NCBI GenBank assembly: GCA_013399855.1
Contig: VXAY01002880.1
Coordinates: forward strand, 124,001-188,000
DNA length: 64,000 nucleotides
From: Oxyruncus cristatus
Lineage: Eukaryota; Chordata; Aves; Passeriformes; Cotingidae
Direction of reading: 5' to 3'
Below the pieces are notes generated by a model. It did no database searches. It was not told where the DNA came from and saw nothing but the letters and a program-made list of their open reading frames with translations. Shown here in pieces: positions 61,588 to 64,000 of this stretch (position 1 is its first letter; every line of letters starts with the position of its first letter). Both the position numbers and the translations under genes were made by a program.

Positions 61588-62670
61588 TGCGTAGTGGGTT
61601 TCTGTGGCTGGGTTTTGGTACCGGGGAGGGAGGAGGAGGGGCTAGAGGGGTGGCTTCTCTTAGAAGCTGCTAAAAGCTTCCCCTGTCCCATGGAGCCAAT
61701 GCCAGTCAGCTCCAGAACAGACCTCCTGCAACTGGCCAAGGCCAAGACGATTCGGAGTAACAGTAACAACTCTGTGGTAACATATTTAAGACTGGAAGAT
61801 TGTTGAGCAGAAGAATTCCAGCCAGGGAAGAGTGGAGTGGGAACACGGGAACAACAATGTAGACACCAAGGTCAGTGCAGAAGGAGAGGCAGGAGGTGCT
61901 CCAGGTGGCTTTGCTGAGGCCCTGCAGCCCGTGGTGCAGACCATGGTGGGGCGGCTGTGCCCCTGCAGCTCATGGAGGACCATCGGGGTGCAGAAACCCA
62001 CCTGCAGCCCATGGAGGAGCCCATGCAGGAGGCCCAGGATGGAGTAGGGTCCTGCCAGAGACCTGCAGTCTGTGGAGAGGGAAACCCACACAGGAGCAGT
62101 TTTTTCCCCGGTAGGACTTGTGGCCCCTGTGGGGGACCCACGTCAGTACAGCTCATCTGTGAAGGACTGCACCCCATGGAGAAGTGACCCATGGGACAGC
62201 AGTTTGGGAAGAACTGCTGCCCAAGGGATGGACTCAGGCTGGAGAGCTCCATCAAGGACTGTCTCCCATGGGAGGGACCCCACAGGAGCAGGGGAAGGAC
62301 TATTCTCCCTGAGCAGAGGGAGAAACAACAACTGACTACAACCTCCATTCCCATTCCCCTGCACCACTGTGGGGAAGGAGGGAGAACATGGAAGGAGGGG
62401 TGGGGGGAAGGTGTTTTTAAGACTGTTTTATTTCTGACTCTTTGGCTCTTATCCTGGTAGTAATAAATTTAAGTAATACCTCCACTTTGAGTCTGTTTTG
62501 CCTGTGAAGGTAATCAGTAAGTGACTTCTCCCAAATCTTATTTCTACTCATGAATCCTTAGCTGTTTTTTTTTTTTTTTCCCCTCCCTCCTCTGTCCAGT
62601 TGCAGAGGGAGAGTGAGAGAGTGGCTTAAGTGGGTACCTGGCATCCAGCCAGGGTAAACCTACTATAACA
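61588..62670 (+). mobile_element. Solo LTR of an avian endogenous retrovirus
   Basis: About 1.08 kb starting TGCGTAGTGGGTTTCTGTGG and ending GCCAGGGTAAACCTACTATAACA-like sequence (ends TG...CA). Within it are, in order, a TATA-like CATATTTAAG (61781-61790), a GC-rich block built from degenerate repeats around CCCATGGAGGA and GGAGCAG (about 61920-62300), an AATAAA (62462-62467), then TTGAGTCTGTTTTGCCTGTG. This is the arrangement of a songbird ERV LTR family known to me from genome repeats. No internal retroviral gene adjoins, so it is a solo LTR left by recombination. No target-site duplication was clear. The many open frames inside it are not genes. Confidence 0.85.
62462..62467 (+). terminator. 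LTR polyadenylation signal AATAAA
   Basis: Located in the second half of the solo LTR, followed by a GT-rich segment (TTTGAGTCTGTTTTGCCTG), as expected for the retroviral R region. Confidence 0.6.
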
Positions 62671-64000
62671 GGTTGGACAGGAAATTCTTCTTTTCTATCC
62701 CTTTTAATGAGACATGACCAAAAATCTAATTCCTCAGACCCTCAACTACTGTCTCTCTCTCCCAATATTCTGAAATATTTAGTAAGAAAGCATTCATGGA
62801 TTCTTCACTTCTCTTGACTGGCAGATGCACAATCACCTGAGATTTCACAATGCACAGCTAATAAATGTCTAGGACTGTTTTGCAGCCCACAGCCTGGGTC
62901 ACTGGCTCTGAGGACAGACTTACTGAAATACATCCTCCAACTGTCCCCACACATACAGCTGATGGCTTAAATGATTGAGTACATTGTCTTGGATCTTGTA
63001 GTACTTCCTTTACCTTAGCTTAGGAGTTGTCTCACTACCAAGGAAAGGACAACAAATGGGCTGTAATCTCCCAGCCCATTTACTATAGCCATTCAATCAG
63101 TTGCAAAATATTCATTAGAGCCAGAAAAAAAGATGCCTGTCTAAACAACCCAACATTAATTTTCAAAATTAGTTTCCAAACTATTTTCTTGAAGAAGATG
63201 AAAAACTAAGTGTCACATTCTTTCCATGAGTAGAGATTTGAAGATATTTGCCACACTACCCAACAATTTTTCACAGAGGCACTTAGGGTCTCCTGATGGG
63301 CAGTTAGTGCAATCTGAGTCAATTTACCTCTTCTGTGCTGATGTTTATTGATGTAATTTTGCTGCATTCATTGTGAATACTCAAAATCTTCAAACACAGA
63401 AAGGGAAGGAAAAAATTTCTTTTGCCATTTTTAGAATCCATGGCATGCACAAATGACACATGGTATTTATTAATTGCTCAGCTTTACATGTATTCCGCAC
63501 ATCCTAGAGAAAGGAAATTATAATTAATTCTTTCACAAAACTGATAACTTTAGTATGGTAATTCTATGAGAAATAGCGAGCTCTGAAGCAAATATCCAAC
63601 ATTTATAATCTCAAAGCTCATTATCATCAATTGAATTATCTCTTTAACCACCTTTGGTCCAAGAGGATATATTATGTTGCCAGTGATCTTCTTTGTCATT
63701 ATACAAAGCAATTTAATTAAGTTCATAATAAATTCCTCTACTGTTCCCTTACACATTTGGTGTGACAAATGCAATTAATTTATTTTTGCAATATATAAAC
63801 TTTAATAAAGTAGATAAAATATGTCTCTCACAGTTGTTCTGCAACCCTAATAATTTGTTTTTATTACAGTTAATGTCTTTGGTATGGACAGATCAGAAAT
63901 TAGTGAATTTCTGTAAAAATCCATAAACCTCAAACCCAATGCTATCTTTACTTGTAAAAGACTGACTCCAGTGAAGTCACCGTGATTCTGTTCTAGGCAC
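62671..64000. other. Intergenic sequence, no gene seen
   Basis: AT-rich unique-looking DNA to the window end. No coding, RNA or repeat signature recognised. Confidence 0.5.

Noticed and set aside
61794..62460. Multiple ORFs up to 160 codons on both strands in the solo LTR
   Set aside because: Produced by the GC-rich degenerate repeat block of the LTR; not retroviral genes or host genes.
1..64000. tRNA, rRNA or snRNA genes
   Set aside because: No cloverleaf A/B-box pairs or conserved RNA motifs stood out by eye; a tRNAscan or Infernal run would be needed to exclude small RNAs.

Overview
The window is vertebrate, almost certainly avian, nuclear DNA. It has one multi-exon gene with GT-AG introns, CpG islands, several CR1 LINE fragments ending in the avian-type octamer tail, and a long LTR of a family I know as abundant in songbird genomes. 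The songbird (passerine) assignment is inference from that LTR only. There is no prokaryotic signal: no operons, no CRISPR array and no credible tRNA or rRNA gene.

The only gene I can support is SYBU (syntabulin) on the minus strand, running from the start codon near 41393 to the stop at 1927. Six coding exons (41144-41393, 27836-28033, 7953-8055, 5307-5510, 4186-4335, 1927-3028) join with correct splice sites and unbroken phase into 2007 nt, that is 668 residues plus stop. This is close to the human protein (about 663 aa). The product is a kinesin-1 cargo adaptor with a serine-rich N-terminal half, a central coiled coil and a C-terminal membrane anchor. Exon 1 lies in a CpG island (about 41020-41890) interrupted by a 237-bp run of N at 41411-41647, so the transcription start and possibly the true N-terminus are hidden. 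A second CpG island (about 10855-11460) lies inside intron 2 and is a candidate alternative promoter. The 3'UTR lies left of 1927, with a proximal AATAAA near 1761-1766 and a possible distal end near 960-980. Sequence left of about 960 is probably intergenic.

Right of about 41.9 kb, upstream of SYBU, I see no gene. This stretch holds CR1 fragments (41.95, 56.9 and 58.6 kb), a long old CR1/L3-like copy (53.4-54.2 kb), a short LTR remnant (42.6 kb), a possible LTR (about 61.0-61.4 kb) and a clear solo LTR (61588-62670).

I did not find a convincing undescribed system. The observations most worth following are the intronic CpG island with its minus-strand reading frame and splice donors, the sequence gap over the SYBU promoter, and several local duplications and inverted repeats in the introns.
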